From positions 1 through 64,000 of the forward strand of contig CBDBCU010000008.1 in assembly GCA_965203435.1 (NCBI GenBank): 64,000 bases of DNA, written 5' to 3'. This document shows positions 50,110-59,446 of the stretch, piece by piece. The notes under the pieces were generated by a model. That model made no database searches and had not been told where the DNA came from. It worked only from the letters and a program-made list of their open reading frames with translations. The stretch's first letter is position 1. Every line of letters begins with the position of its first letter. The translations under genes and the position numbers were made by a program. Source of the stretch: CBDBCU01 sp965203435 (lineage in GTDB: Bacteria > Chloroflexota > Dehalococcoidia > Lucifugimonadales > UBA3495).

Positions 50110-50928
50110 ATGCTGATTGTTGACGCGCAGGTTCACATTTGGGCTACCGGGCTGCCCACTAACCCGGCGCACCGGCAGATTACTTCCTTTTCCGCGGACG
50201 ATTTGCTGCGGGAAATGGACGAAGCCGGCGTGGACGCCGCCGTTATTCATCCCCCGGGCTGGGATCCCAACTCCAATCAACTGGCGGTGGCCGCCGCCGC
50301 GCAACATCCCAACCGCCTGTCGGTCCTGGGCAACTTTCCCCTGGATCAGGAGGAAAGCCGCGCCCTGGTACCGGGCTGGAAAGAACGGCCGGGGATGCTG
50401 GGGTTGCGCTTTACCTTTCAGCAGCCGCATACCCTGGCCTGGCCCACCGATGGCACGATGGATTGGCTGTGGCCGGCGGTGGAACAAGCCGGCCTGCCGG
50501 TAGCCTTGGCCTGTTCCGCCTTTCTGCCGGCCCTCGGCCCCATTGCCGAGGGCAATCCCGGCGTCAAGCTGATTGTGGACCACATGGGCCGGGGCGGCGC
50601 GGCTACCGATGCGGCGGCTTGGGCCAACCTGTCCGACCTGCTGGCCCTGGCTAAGTATCCCAATGTGGCGGTCAAGGCCACCGGCGCCCCCAGCTACTCC
50701 AGCCAGCCCTATCCCTTTGCCAACATCCACGACTACCTGCATCAAATCTATGACGCCTTTGGCCCGGAGCGGATGTTCTGGGGAACGGACATCACCCGGA
50801 TGCCCTGTTCCTGGCGGCAGTGCATAACTCTGTTCACCGAGGAACTGCCCTGGCTGTCGGCGGCGGATAAAGAGCTGATAATGGGCCGCGCCCTGTGCAA
50901 CTGGCTGGGCTGGGATTTGCCGGGTTAA
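50110..50928 (+). CDS. Amidohydrolase_2-family metal-dependent hydrolase
   Basis: A 272-residue TIM-barrel protein. It opens MLIVDAQVHIWATGLP, in which the canonical D-x-H-x-H first motif reads DAQVHIW. Other motifs are VIHPPGWDPNSN, LIVDHMGRG (His) and ERMFWGTDITRMPC (Asp). It resembles 2-pyrone-4,6-dicarboxylate lactonase and decarboxylase-type amidohydrolases. Substrate unknown. AAAAGGAG precedes the ATG. Confidence 0.85.
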   Translation: MLIVDAQVHIWATGLPTNPAHRQITSFSADDLLREMDEAGVDAAVIHPPGWDPNSNQLAVAAAAQHPNRLSVLGNFPLDQEESRALVPGWKERPGMLGLRFTFQQPHTLAWPTDGTMDWLWPAVEQAGLPVALACSAFLPALGPIAEGNPGVKLIVDHMGRGGAATDAAAWANLSDLLALAKYPNVAVKATGAPSYSSQPYPFANIHDYLHQIYDAFGPERMFWGTDITRMPCSWRQCITLFTEELPWLSAADKELIMGRALCNWLGWDLPG

Positions 50929-50938
50929 GGGGGTAATC

Positions 50939-50978
50939 CTATCCGCCCCTCCTGCAACGGAGTTCAGGATGAGCGGAT
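50939..50978. repeat. Family D hairpin
   Basis: ctatccgcccctcctgcaac and gttcaggatgagcggat are imperfectly inverted, just after the amidohydrolase stop. Confidence 0.55.
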
Positions 50979-51086
50979 GGGTATGGCCGGCTATCCGGGG
51001 CGGGCGGATTAGCAGTCGTAAGGCCGGGCGGCCGTATGCGGCAACCGTCCTTTCCGCCGCCCTTACTGTCATTGAGGCCGCCCCCT

Positions 51087-51188
51087 ACCGTCATTCCCGC
51101 GTAAGCGGGAATCCCGGATGGCGCTGCCAAAGACCGGCCTACCACCCATCAGGCATTTCTGGATTCCCACTTTCGTGGGAATGACGGT
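51087..51188. repeat. Family A element
   Basis: 102-bp copy, right arm with cccactttcgtgggaatgac. A lone right arm follows at 51247-51276. Nothing else is seen in 50929-51331. Confidence 0.88.
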
Positions 51189-51331
51189 AGATAAGGGCGG
51201 GAAGGACGGTAGTATAGTAGCCGGCTGATTCTTGTCCGTACAGTTCTGGATTCCCGCTTACGCGGGAATGACGGTAACTTGGCGGGAATGACGGTAGCGA
51301 ATTCTTTAGAACGAAATCAGGAGCGGGCATT

Positions 51332-52411
51332 ATGTCCCTGGATTTTGGCGCATTTCTGGAGTTTCCGGTACACCGGGGCGATACCCACGAGGACGCTTTT
51401 CGCAGCGCCTTTGAGTTGGTGGATTGGGCCGACCAGCTGGGCTTGGATACGGTGTGGCTGGGCGAGACGCACTTTGCCCCGGAACGGGCGGTGCATTCGG
51501 CGCAAATGGTTATCGCCAGCGCCATCGCCGCCCGCACTAAGCGGCTGCGGGTCGGGTCGGCGGTGCACGTCCTGCCTCTGGTGCATCCCCTGCGGATTGC
51601 CGAGGAAGCGGCTACCGTGGATCAAATCAGCCAGGGCCGCTTTGAGTTCGGCGTGGGGCGCAGCGGCAACATCCGCGCCTACGATACGATGGGCATTGAC
51701 TACGGGGAAAGCCGGGAACGCTTTCAGGAAGCCCTGGACATCATCCTGCAAGCCTGGCGCGGGGAAGCCTTTTCCTACGCAGGCAAGCATTACCACATCA
51801 CTAACGCCCGGCTGGCTCCCCTACCCTATCAGAAACCCCATCCCAAAGTCCGCCTGGCGGCCAGCGGCGGCGACAGCTTCGAGCGGGTGGGCCGCCTGGG
51901 CTTTCCCATTTTCCTGTCCATGCGGGGAATGGATGTTTATGAACTGGAAAGCAACTTGAAATCCTATCATCAGGCGTGGGCCGATGCCGGCCACAGCGGC
52001 GACAGCGGCGATATTTCGGTACGCATTCCGCTGTATGTGGCCCCCCGGGAGGAGGAGGCCGTGGCCGAACCCCGGGAAAGCATTGAAAGCTATTTCCGTC
52101 GGATGCGGGAACGCTTTCAGCAGGGGCGGTTTGAGGAATCTTTGGCCGACACCGCCGGCGGGGCCGAGCAAATCGCGGCCCGCCGCGCCCGGCTGGAACG
52201 GCTGGAAAGGATGACCTACGAGGATATTCTGGAAACCAAGGTAATCGTGGGCAGCCCGGAACGGGTCATCGACCGCCTGCGGCAGTATCAGGAAATGCTG
52301 GGCTTGACCGGCTTTACCGCCGAGCTGAACCCCGGCGGCCTGCTGCCCAAGGAAGCCGTCCACCGCAGCCTGAAACTGCTGACCCAGGAAGTAATGCCGG
52401 CTTTTAAGTAG
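51332..52411 (+). CDS. LLM-class flavin-dependent monooxygenase (2)
   Basis: A 359-residue luciferase-like protein. Signature segments are LDTVWLGETHFAPERAVH, KRLRVGSAVHVLPLVHPLRI, AEEAATVDQISQGRFEFGVG and GSPERVIDRLRQY. No flanking reductase gene. Substrate unknown. AGGAG precedes the ATG by 9 nt. It is about as similar in layout to member 1 (40863) as to many family members, so it is not a recent local duplicate. Confidence 0.9.
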   Translation: MSLDFGAFLEFPVHRGDTHEDAFRSAFELVDWADQLGLDTVWLGETHFAPERAVHSAQMVIASAIAARTKRLRVGSAVHVLPLVHPLRIAEEAATVDQISQGRFEFGVGRSGNIRAYDTMGIDYGESRERFQEALDIILQAWRGEAFSYAGKHYHITNARLAPLPYQKPHPKVRLAASGGDSFERVGRLGFPIFLSMRGMDVYELESNLKSYHQAWADAGHSGDSGDISVRIPLYVAPREEEAVAEPRESIESYFRRMRERFQQGRFEESLADTAGGAEQIAARRARLERLERMTYEDILETKVIVGSPERVIDRLRQYQEMLGLTGFTAELNPGGLLPKEAVHRSLKLLTQEVMPAFK

Positions 52412-52491
52412 GGGCGGGATTGAAATAGCCGGGCGGCTACGGCCCCCCTACCGTCATTCCCGCCGCCTTTACCGTCATCCCGGCCGCCCCT

Positions 52492-52593
52492 ACCGTCATT
52501 CCCGCGTAAGCGGGAATCCAGGACGGTATAGCCAAAGACCGACCTACTATCCATCAGGCATTTGGGGATTCCCGCTTACGCGGGAATGACGGT
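52492..52593. repeat. Family A element
   Basis: 102-bp copy, core gccaaagaccgacctactat. A lone right arm follows at 52612-52638. Confidence 0.92.
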
Positions 52594-52717
52594 AGGGGGG
52601 ATTGCCCGGCGGGATTCCCGCTTGCGCGGGAATGACGGTAGGGGCGGCGGGAATGACGGTAAGGGGCGGTAGTGGGAAGGACGGTAATATAGTGGCCGGC
52701 AGTTGCAGGAGGGCGCA

Positions 52718-53560
52718 ATGCAGCAAAAGGTATTGGATAGCAAGGCCGCCGGGGCGCGGCGCTTTGAGGGGCAGGTGGCGGTAGTAACCGGCGCCGGCCA
52801 GGGCATTGGCGCGGCGACGGCCCGCCGCTTGGCCCAGGAGGGCGCGGCCATCGTCATCGGCGATATGGTAGCGGAATCCTCAAACCGGGTGCGGGATGAA
52901 ATCCGCGACTTTGGCGGTTCGGCCATCGTTGCCCTGGGCGAACTGTCCCAATGGGAAAAGGCCCAGGCCCTGATGGCCGCCGCCATTGCCGAATACGGCC
53001 GCATTGATGTGCTGGCGAATGTGGCCGGCGGCACCATCTGGTTTCAGTCCTTTCGCTACTACACCCCGGAGCAGATACAAGCGGAAATTGACAAGAGTTT
53101 CTGGACGGCGATGTGGTGCTGCCGGGCGGCGCTGCCCTATATGCTGGAACGGGAATCCGGGGCTATTGTCAATGTGGCGACTCATGCCGTAACCGGGGCT
53201 TTCCGGGTGCCTTACGCCGCCGCCAAAGCCGGGCAGATTGGCTTGACCACTTCCCTGGCCCGGGAAGTAGCTCCGCGCGGCATCCGGGTCAATTGTATGG
53301 CCCCCAGCGGCACTTTGGCGGACGATCGGGTAACGGCCCGCAATTTCGGCATAACGGCGCAACCGCCGGAACTGCCCCCGGAGGAATTAGCCGAACAGGA
53401 AAAGTACCGGCAGGAAACCCGCTTGTCGGAAATACCAATGGGCCGGCGCGGCGCGGCCGATGAACAGGCGGCGGCCATCGCTTTCCTGGCCTCCCACGAT
53501 GCATCCTACATCACCGGCCAAGTGCTGGCGGTAGGCGGCGGGCAGCCCTACCCCTTTTAG
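52718..53560 (+). CDS. Short-chain dehydrogenase/reductase (BenD-like)
   Basis: A 280-residue NAD(P)-dependent SDR. Cofactor motif TGAGQGIG (24-31), NVAGG, and the catalytic YAAAK (Tyr/Lys) in FRVPYAAAKAGQIGLTT are present. The active-site Ser position, occupied by VNVSS in relatives, reads VNVATHAVTG, so Ser is replaced by Ala/Thr. It resembles dihydroxycyclohexadiene-carboxylate dehydrogenases. A GGAGGGCG site precedes ATG 52718. Substrate unknown. Confidence 0.85.
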   Translation: MQQKVLDSKAAGARRFEGQVAVVTGAGQGIGAATARRLAQEGAAIVIGDMVAESSNRVRDEIRDFGGSAIVALGELSQWEKAQALMAAAIAEYGRIDVLANVAGGTIWFQSFRYYTPEQIQAEIDKSFWTAMWCCRAALPYMLERESGAIVNVATHAVTGAFRVPYAAAKAGQIGLTTSLAREVAPRGIRVNCMAPSGTLADDRVTARNFGITAQPPELPPEELAEQEKYRQETRLSEIPMGRRGAADEQAAAIAFLASHDASYITGQVLAVGGGQPYPF

Positions 53561-53662
53561 GGAAATGTTGGCGCTGTTGGGTGGGTGGCATATATCCAGC
53601 GCCGCCCGGCCCGCCCCCCTTACCGTGTCATTCCCGCACTTTACCGCCCGGCCCGCCTCTCT

Positions 53663-53764
53663 ACCGTCATTCCCGCGTAAGCGGGAATCCCGAACGGTAC
53701 TGCCTTATAATATCGTAGCCTCGGCAAACAACATCGGGATTCCCGCTTACGCGGGAATGACGGT
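53663..53764. repeat. Family A element
   Basis: 102-bp copy, core tataatatcgtagcctcggc. The gap 53561-53925 otherwise contains only arm fragments and the next promoter. Confidence 0.92.
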
Positions 53765-53842
53765 GGAGAGCGGCGGAAAGGGCGGCGGGTATATGCGGCG
53801 GGCGTGGCTAGGCAATTGCCCGGAATCTTGCGCTTTAAGCCC

Positions 53843-53871
53843 TTGCCAGTCCGGGATGGCCGTTATATACT
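53843..53871 (+). promoter_or_regulatory. Promoter of the large membrane-protein gene
   Basis: TTGCCA (53843-53848), 17-nt spacer, TATACT (53866-53871). Confidence 0.55.
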
Positions 53872-53925
53872 GAAAGTCCATTCATTCCGCCCTTATTGGA
53901 AAAGGGCTAACCGGGAAAAAGCGGC

Positions 53926-56718
53926 GTGAACATACCGAACCAACTGGGAAACCTTCTGCCGGCCCTGACCGCCGGCTGGCGGCGTATTGCCGCCAGCGCG
54001 GCCGCTCAATCCCTGGCGACCCTGCCGTGGCGTAACGGGCTGTTTGTCCTTTTCCTGGCCGGCATCCTGGCTTACGGCGTCTCTTTTGCCTGGTATCTGC
54101 TGGTCATTTTCGACCTGATCAACATCATCGGCGCGGTCAACGTCGATGACTCCTATTACTATTTTCAGATCGCCCGCAACCTGGCCGCCGGGCAGTTTTC
54201 CACCTTTGACGGCGGCATCACCCAGACCAACGGCTATCACCCCCTCTGGATGCTGCTGCTAACGCCCTTTTATTGGGTAATGGACGGGGAAACGGCCCTG
54301 TTCGGCATCAAGGGTTTCGAAATCATCCTGATTGCCGGGGCCGTCCTGCTGATTGTCGTCGCCGCCCGGTTGACCGGCCAACCGTGGCTGCTGCTGTTTG
54401 CCCTGCTGCCGCTGCTCTACCAGAACCGCACTCTGTTCAGCGGAATGGAAACGGCGCCGGCCCTGTTTATGCTGGGGCTGCTCTTTGCGGCTTTGGCCCT
54501 TTACGCCCGGAATCCGGCCCGGGGGCAGTGGCTGCTGGCTGCCGTAGCCTTTCTGCTGCCCTGGGTGCGGCTGGAATATATTGCCATATCTCTGACCGCC
54601 ACGGCGGCTATGGGCCTAATGGCGGTTTGGCGGCCGGAACCGGCGGCGGATGCCGGCGGCGGCTGGGCGGCTTGGCGTTCCCGGATTGCGCTGGCAATGG
54701 TTACGCCGTTCCTGGGGGCGGTGGCCGGCCTCCTGGTTTATTTTGCCTATAACGGGCTGGTCTTTGACGGCATTGTACCGGTAAGCGGCGCGGTCAAGAA
54801 TGCCTGGTCGCAACAACTGTGGGACTTTGAGGGCGGCTACAACCTGTTCCGCAGCTTTTGGGCGGCCCTCCAAGTTCCGGTATTCGGCTACGAGCTGCTG
54901 ATTGCCCTGGAGGTCTGCGTCTATGCGCCGCTGATCTGGTGGCTGGCCCGTCGCGCGGAAAGTCGGCGGGATTGGCTGCTGCTGGCTTTTCTGGCCGGCG
55001 TATTCAGCCTGGGCGTCGGCCACGCCGCCAGGTTTATCCAGACCGGGCTGACGGTGTATCCTTATTTTCAAGGGGATCATCCTTGGTATTTCGTTCCGGC
55101 TTACCTGCTGGCGGCGCTGATTATTCCGGTGCGCTGTTTTGTCGCTCTGTATCTGATTCGGCGGTTCATCGGCCCCCGCGGGCCGCGGACGGCCCGCCTG
55201 CTGAGCGGGGGCGTGGTGGTTATCGCGGCGGCAATGCTGCTACTCCGGGCCGATTTTGCCGAACCGTTCCGGTATGCGGGGAGCGACAATACTATTGTCC
55301 AACAGGATCAGTGGGCGGCGGCCAACTATATGGGCGTGCAGGTTGCCAACCGCATTCTGCCCGAGGGCAGCATTATCGGGTCTTGGGATGCCGGCATCAT
55401 CGGGTACTTTTCCCGCTTTCCGGTGGTGAACCTGGACGGGCTGGTCAATTCCTACGATTATTTTCGGGCGATAAGGGCTAAGGTGAATCGTCCGGGGGAC
55501 AGCGGCGAATTTTTTGCCTTGGATCCGGATTGGGGCCTAACCCATTTGATAAACATCCGCGGCAGTGAAATGGATAATACCATTTACCAGGGGACGCTGG
55601 ACGCCAGTGGCCGGGTGCTGTATATCGGGGCCGTGGCCCCGGTGGACGCGGCGGCGGAGGCCGCCCGCTTTTGGGCCGGGCTGGCGCCGCACTTCGACTA
55701 CCAAGAGGGGGATGTGGGGCTAATGGTGGATAAGCGGGTGGCCCTGGCGGTGGTTCGCAACTGTCAGCCGGAGGAGATAATCGTATGGAGTTGGCACATT
55801 CCGGGGGCGCGGCCGGTTTTCCTGCCCGGAATGAACACCGGGCGCCGGCCGGGGGGGCTGTGCATATCCGAGACGGTGCTGCCGGCGGCGGCGCCGGTGG
55901 AATCGGCGCGGGTAACGACAATGCCGCCCCAGGATTACCTGGCCCGGCTGCGGGCCTCCCGCCTGCCGCTCCTCCGCTCCCACTACGATGTGTACCTGAC
56001 GGAAAACAACCTGATCTACACCAAGGACCCGTGCGTTGCTGCGGATCGGGCCCGGTTCCTGCTCCACCTGTATCCGGTCAACGCCGCTGACCTGCCCGAT
56101 TGGAGCAAGCCGATTGGATTTGTCAATCAGGATTTTGAGTTCCGAAATTATGGCACCCATGTCGGCGGGATTTGCCTGGTTAATGTCCCCTTGGCGGGCG
56201 CGGAAACCGCCCGGATTCGCACCGGCCAGTTCCGGGAAGCCGGGGGCGTTTTCACTGGCATCTGGGTGGAGGACATCGCCACGGACCTGTCCTATGACGA
56301 AATGCTGGCCCGGGTGGATTTGCGGAAAGCGGCGTTGCCGCCCCGGGATTACCTGGCAATGCTGACCGCCGACCGGGAGCCGCTTATCCGCTCCGACTAT
56401 GATGTGTATCTGGTCGAAAACCGCCTGATTTACGCTAAGGAGCAGTGCCGGCCGGAAGCCGCGCCGGCAAACTTCTTTCTGCACGTATATCCGAGGGATC
56501 CAGAGACCTTGCCCGAAGTGTTCCAGGATTCCGGTTTTGACAATCGGGATTTTGAGTTCTCGAAGTACGGGGTGCAGGATGATGGGATGTGCCTGGTTAA
56601 TGTCCCGCTGCCGCCGCAGGACATTGTGCGGATTCGGACCGGGCAGTTCGTGATAGTGGGCGGCGATTTCAGCAACCTGTGGGAGGAGGATGTATGGACT
56701 ACGGAAACCCCGCCTTAA
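53926..56718 (+). CDS. GT-C-like polytopic membrane protein with duplicated C-terminal domain
   Basis: 930 residues, GTG start. Residues about 35-450 form roughly ten transmembrane helices. An early loop motif VDDSYYYFQIARNLAAGQFS and ITQTNGYHPLWML resembles polyprenyl-linked sugar glycosyltransferases of the GT39/GT83 type (acidic pair after helix 1). The soluble C-terminal part contains two homologous modules of about 140 residues: PPQDYLARLRASRLPLLRSH and PPRDYLAMLTADREPLIRSD, each followed by YDVYL-N-LIY-K, FFLHxYP, GF-N-DFEF-YG and R-IRTGQF. The second half may bind or modify a surface glycan. Acceptor unknown. Confidence 0.72.
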   Translation: MNIPNQLGNLLPALTAGWRRIAASAAAQSLATLPWRNGLFVLFLAGILAYGVSFAWYLLVIFDLINIIGAVNVDDSYYYFQIARNLAAGQFSTFDGGITQTNGYHPLWMLLLTPFYWVMDGETALFGIKGFEIILIAGAVLLIVVAARLTGQPWLLLFALLPLLYQNRTLFSGMETAPALFMLGLLFAALALYARNPARGQWLLAAVAFLLPWVRLEYIAISLTATAAMGLMAVWRPEPAADAGGGWAAWRSRIALAMVTPFLGAVAGLLVYFAYNGLVFDGIVPVSGAVKNAWSQQLWDFEGGYNLFRSFWAALQVPVFGYELLIALEVCVYAPLIWWLARRAESRRDWLLLAFLAGVFSLGVGHAARFIQTGLTVYPYFQGDHPWYFVPAYLLAALIIPVRCFVALYLIRRFIGPRGPRTARLLSGGVVVIAAAMLLLRADFAEPFRYAGSDNTIVQQDQWAAANYMGVQVANRILPEGSIIGSWDAGIIGYFSRFPVVNLDGLVNSYDYFRAIRAKVNRPGDSGEFFALDPDWGLTHLINIRGSEMDNTIYQGTLDASGRVLYIGAVAPVDAAAEAARFWAGLAPHFDYQEGDVGLMVDKRVALAVVRNCQPEEIIVWSWHIPGARPVFLPGMNTGRRPGGLCISETVLPAAAPVESARVTTMPPQDYLARLRASRLPLLRSHYDVYLTENNLIYTKDPCVAADRARFLLHLYPVNAADLPDWSKPIGFVNQDFEFRNYGTHVGGICLVNVPLAGAETARIRTGQFREAGGVFTGIWVEDIATDLSYDEMLARVDLRKAALPPRDYLAMLTADREPLIRSDYDVYLVENRLIYAKEQCRPEAAPANFFLHVYPRDPETLPEVFQDSGFDNRDFEFSKYGVQDDGMCLVNVPLPPQDIVRIRTGQFVIVGGDFSNLWEEDVWTTETPP

Positions 56719-56844
56719 AGGGCGGCGGGGGCGGCGGTTCTACTATGTAATTCCCGGAGGCGCTGTTGTCACCCCTACCGTCCTTCCCCGCCGCCCACTT
56801 TACTATCATTTCCGCCGCCCTTTACCGTCATTCCCGCCCTTTCT

Positions 56845-56945
56845 ACCGTCATTCCCGCGTAATCGGGAATCCCGACGGTACTGCCTTATAATGCCGCACC
56901 CTCCACCAGCCGGTGCCGGATTCCCTCGTAAGCGGGAATGACGGT
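56845..56945. repeat. Family A element
   Basis: 101-bp copy with left arm cgcgtaatcgggaatcccg. The gap 56719-57088 holds this, arm fragments and a -10 box. Confidence 0.88.
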
Positions 56946-56972
56946 AGGTCCCACCGCCCTCCCCCCATCCAT

Positions 56973-56980
56973 GCTATAAT
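56973..56980 (+). promoter_or_regulatory. Extended -10 of the Rieske gene
   Basis: TGCTATAAT ending at 56980, no good -35. Confidence 0.4.
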
Positions 56981-57088
56981 TCCCCCAAACCTTAACCGGC
57001 CCCAGGGCCATTGCCATTATTAGCACCATTGCCACTACCGTACCAGCCTATGCCATCCCCGGCCGTTGGCTTTGCAGGAGGGATTTTT

Positions 57089-58540
57089 ATGGGATTGCTG
57101 AAACTGCTGGCTAAACCTTTGGCCGGCTATCCGGGCGGTTACAAGAAAATGCGCCGCGGTTCCCAGCCGGTGGACGCCGCGCCGCCCTTCCGCCGGCCGG
57201 ACAACTACGGCGACCGCCGCAGCCGTATTCCCCCCACCGGCTATCGGGAATACTGGTATCCGGCCCTGCCGGCCAAGGATGTCAAAGGGGATAAGCCGGA
57301 AACCCTGCGGATGCTGGGTAGCGACCTGGTCTTTTTCCGGGACGCGGCGGGCGAAGTGCAGGCCCTGCTGGACTGGTGTCCGCACCGGGCGGTCTATCTG
57401 TCTATGGGGCGCTGCCACTATCCGGGCTTTGTCACCTGCCCCTATCACGGCGCTACCTTTGACGGGGACGGCAACTGCGTGGCTTTCCTGACCGAAGGCC
57501 CCGATTCCCGGATGGTCGGCGCGCCGGGGATGCAAGCCCGCAAGTTTCCCACTATTACCCTCAAGGGCCTGGTCTTTGTCTGGATGGGCGACGGCGAGCC
57601 GGTGGCTCCGGAGGAGGATATTCCCCCGGAAATGTTCGAGGAACATAACATCCACCGCCCGGTCTTTACCATGTTCGACTGCAACTGGATCCTGGTGCTG
57701 GAAAACACCATGGACGCCCACAACGCCTTTATGGTGCATCGCAACTCCCTGCGAATCCTGAAAAGCCGCCTGGGCGGCCGGCCGCGCACGCCCCTGGGCT
57801 ATCGGGTCAACCTGGTCAACAACAAGACGGTGCATTACCGGCCGGGCCGGGGCAAGTCCAGCGTCGAGCGGTATTACTACGATGCGGAGGGCCACATTCC
57901 CTATCAGATGTATTATCCCGGCGTCGACGGCGTCTGGCCGCTGCGCCGCTGGCGGCTGCTGTGGACCTGGATTTTCGACCGAAAGGCGCGGCGGCAGGGC
58001 CAGGATCCGGGCCGGCTCCAGCCGCAACAGGCGGCGGATTCCCCGGATGTCAACGAATGGAACGGCACTCGGCTGCCGGGGATGTCCCGCACCGGCGGCA
58101 ACAATGCCTTTTTCCGCAGCACCCGCTGGGCGGTGCCGGTGGAGGCCAACCTGACCCGGATGGTCTATCTCAATGTAGAGCGGTATAGCCGAAAGCCTAA
58201 TCCGCTGCGCCGCCTCTGGAGCGCCGTTACCTGGCCCTATCGCAACTGGGAACTGAACTTCAACTTCCGCAATCAGGACTATGATGCGGAAAAGTATGTG
58301 CAGTACGATATGCCCGAATACTTGTCCTCGACGGATTCGGTGGTGGTGGCGATGCGCCGTCTCTTTGTGGAACACGCCCGGGATGTGCAGCGCCGCCGGG
58401 CCCGGGAGGAGGAATTGCCGGAAAGCCCCGAGGAAACGGCGGCCGAGCGGATGGTGCGGGAGGGCGACGCCCAAGTAGCCGCCGTCAACGCCGCCTTTGA
58501 CCGGGAACGCTTGCAGGACGAATTGCTGCGGCGGGTGTAA
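57089..58540 (+). CDS. Rieske non-heme iron oxygenase
   Basis: 483 residues. The Rieske [2Fe-2S] ligands are C97-x-H99 (WCPHRAVYLS) and C117-x2-H120 (VTCPYHGATF). The catalytic iron site is suggested by N206, D209, H211 and H217 (ENTMDAHNAFMVHR); the H-x5-H spacing differs by one from the usual H-x4-H. These enzymes hydroxylate or O-demethylate aromatics, steroids or other rings with a separate reductase, not seen here. ATG 57089 follows GCAGGAGGG. Confidence 0.88.
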   Translation: MGLLKLLAKPLAGYPGGYKKMRRGSQPVDAAPPFRRPDNYGDRRSRIPPTGYREYWYPALPAKDVKGDKPETLRMLGSDLVFFRDAAGEVQALLDWCPHRAVYLSMGRCHYPGFVTCPYHGATFDGDGNCVAFLTEGPDSRMVGAPGMQARKFPTITLKGLVFVWMGDGEPVAPEEDIPPEMFEEHNIHRPVFTMFDCNWILVLENTMDAHNAFMVHRNSLRILKSRLGGRPRTPLGYRVNLVNNKTVHYRPGRGKSSVERYYYDAEGHIPYQMYYPGVDGVWPLRRWRLLWTWIFDRKARRQGQDPGRLQPQQAADSPDVNEWNGTRLPGMSRTGGNNAFFRSTRWAVPVEANLTRMVYLNVERYSRKPNPLRRLWSAVTWPYRNWELNFNFRNQDYDAEKYVQYDMPEYLSSTDSVVVAMRRLFVEHARDVQRRRAREEELPESPEETAAERMVREGDAQVAAVNAAFDRERLQDELLRRV

Positions 58541-58613
58541 GTAGGGGGGCGGCGGCCGCGAAGTACGGTGGTAGAGGGCGGCCGGGAACGGAAAACTCTG
58601 CCGCCGCCCCCCT

Positions 58614-58643
58614 TTGACATTCCCCGGCGACTTGTGCTTTAAT
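58614..58643 (+). promoter_or_regulatory. Promoter placed for a leaderless transcript
   Basis: TTGACA (58614-58619), 18-nt spacer, TTTAAT (58638-58643). The ATG at 58650 is 7 nt beyond, about the expected transcription start. Confidence 0.5.
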
Positions 58644-58649
58644 GGCCCT

Positions 58650-59327
58650 ATGCCAAAAGACCAGCGGCCCCCGGAAAGGGACAATAAAAGAGAATCCATC
58701 TGGAGCGTAGCCAAAGGGTGGCTGCCCGGGTATCTGTTCCTGGTTTTCCTGCTGACCTTGCTCTGGACGGCCTTTGTCGTCTGGGTGGAAAATACCTATG
58801 GCTCTTATCCTGCCCGTTGGCTGCTGCTCAAAGCCAGCGTAATCGAAAGCTCCGCCGGCGTCCTGGGGATTGCCCTGGGCTCCCTGGCCGCCGTAACCAT
58901 CGCCGACACCGGAGGAGGCGCCATCGTGGTAACTTACCGTTACTTGAACAACAAGTTCGTAGAACCCCTCCGCCGCCAATTGCGGCAGGAGGGTCAGGCC
59001 GCCGGCCGCGAGGAGGGCCTGGAGGAGGGTCTCGAGCAGGGCCTGGAGGAGGGCCTTGAGCAGGGCCGCGCGGAGGGTATTCAGCAAGGCCGGGAACAGG
59101 GCCGCGCGGAGGGTATCCAGCAAGGCCGGGAACAGGGCCGCGCGGAGGGTATCCAAGCCGGCCGGGAGCAGGGTATCCTGGAGAGCCGGGAGCAAGTCCA
59201 TGCCCTCCAACTGCGGACGATGGAGTGGTACACCCGGCAGCAGGTTGCCTGGGCCAAAGGCGAGCCCTTCGACGAGCCGCCGCCTTTCAGCGAATTGTCC
59301 AACGGCAAAAAGCCGGCCGGGGAATAG
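58650..59327 (+). CDS. Two-helix membrane protein with repetitive coiled-coil tail
   Basis: 225 residues. Two hydrophobic segments (WLPGYLFLVFLLTLLWTAFV and VLGIALGSLAAVTIADTG) are followed by an Ala/Arg/Glu/Gly repeat built on GRAEGIQQGREQ (12 residues, encoded by a 36-nt tandem near 59059-59165). The tail is MEWYTRQQVAWAKGEPFDEPP. The tail and plan resemble the protein at 36679, so these are paralogues of an unrecognised family. No ribosome site precedes the ATG. Confidence 0.68.
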   Translation: MPKDQRPPERDNKRESIWSVAKGWLPGYLFLVFLLTLLWTAFVVWVENTYGSYPARWLLLKASVIESSAGVLGIALGSLAAVTIADTGGGAIVVTYRYLNNKFVEPLRRQLRQEGQAAGREEGLEEGLEQGLEEGLEQGRAEGIQQGREQGRAEGIQQGREQGRAEGIQAGREQGILESREQVHALQLRTMEWYTRQQVAWAKGEPFDEPPPFSELSNGKKPAGE

Positions 59328-59446
59328 CCTCCCTTTGACGCCACGCCCCCTTTAACGGCGGGGGCAACGGATCCGGACGACCGGTCGCAAGCCGGCCCCC
59401 GGTCGCCGCCCTTTTCTCGTTCATAGCGGGCCGGCGGATCCAGCCG

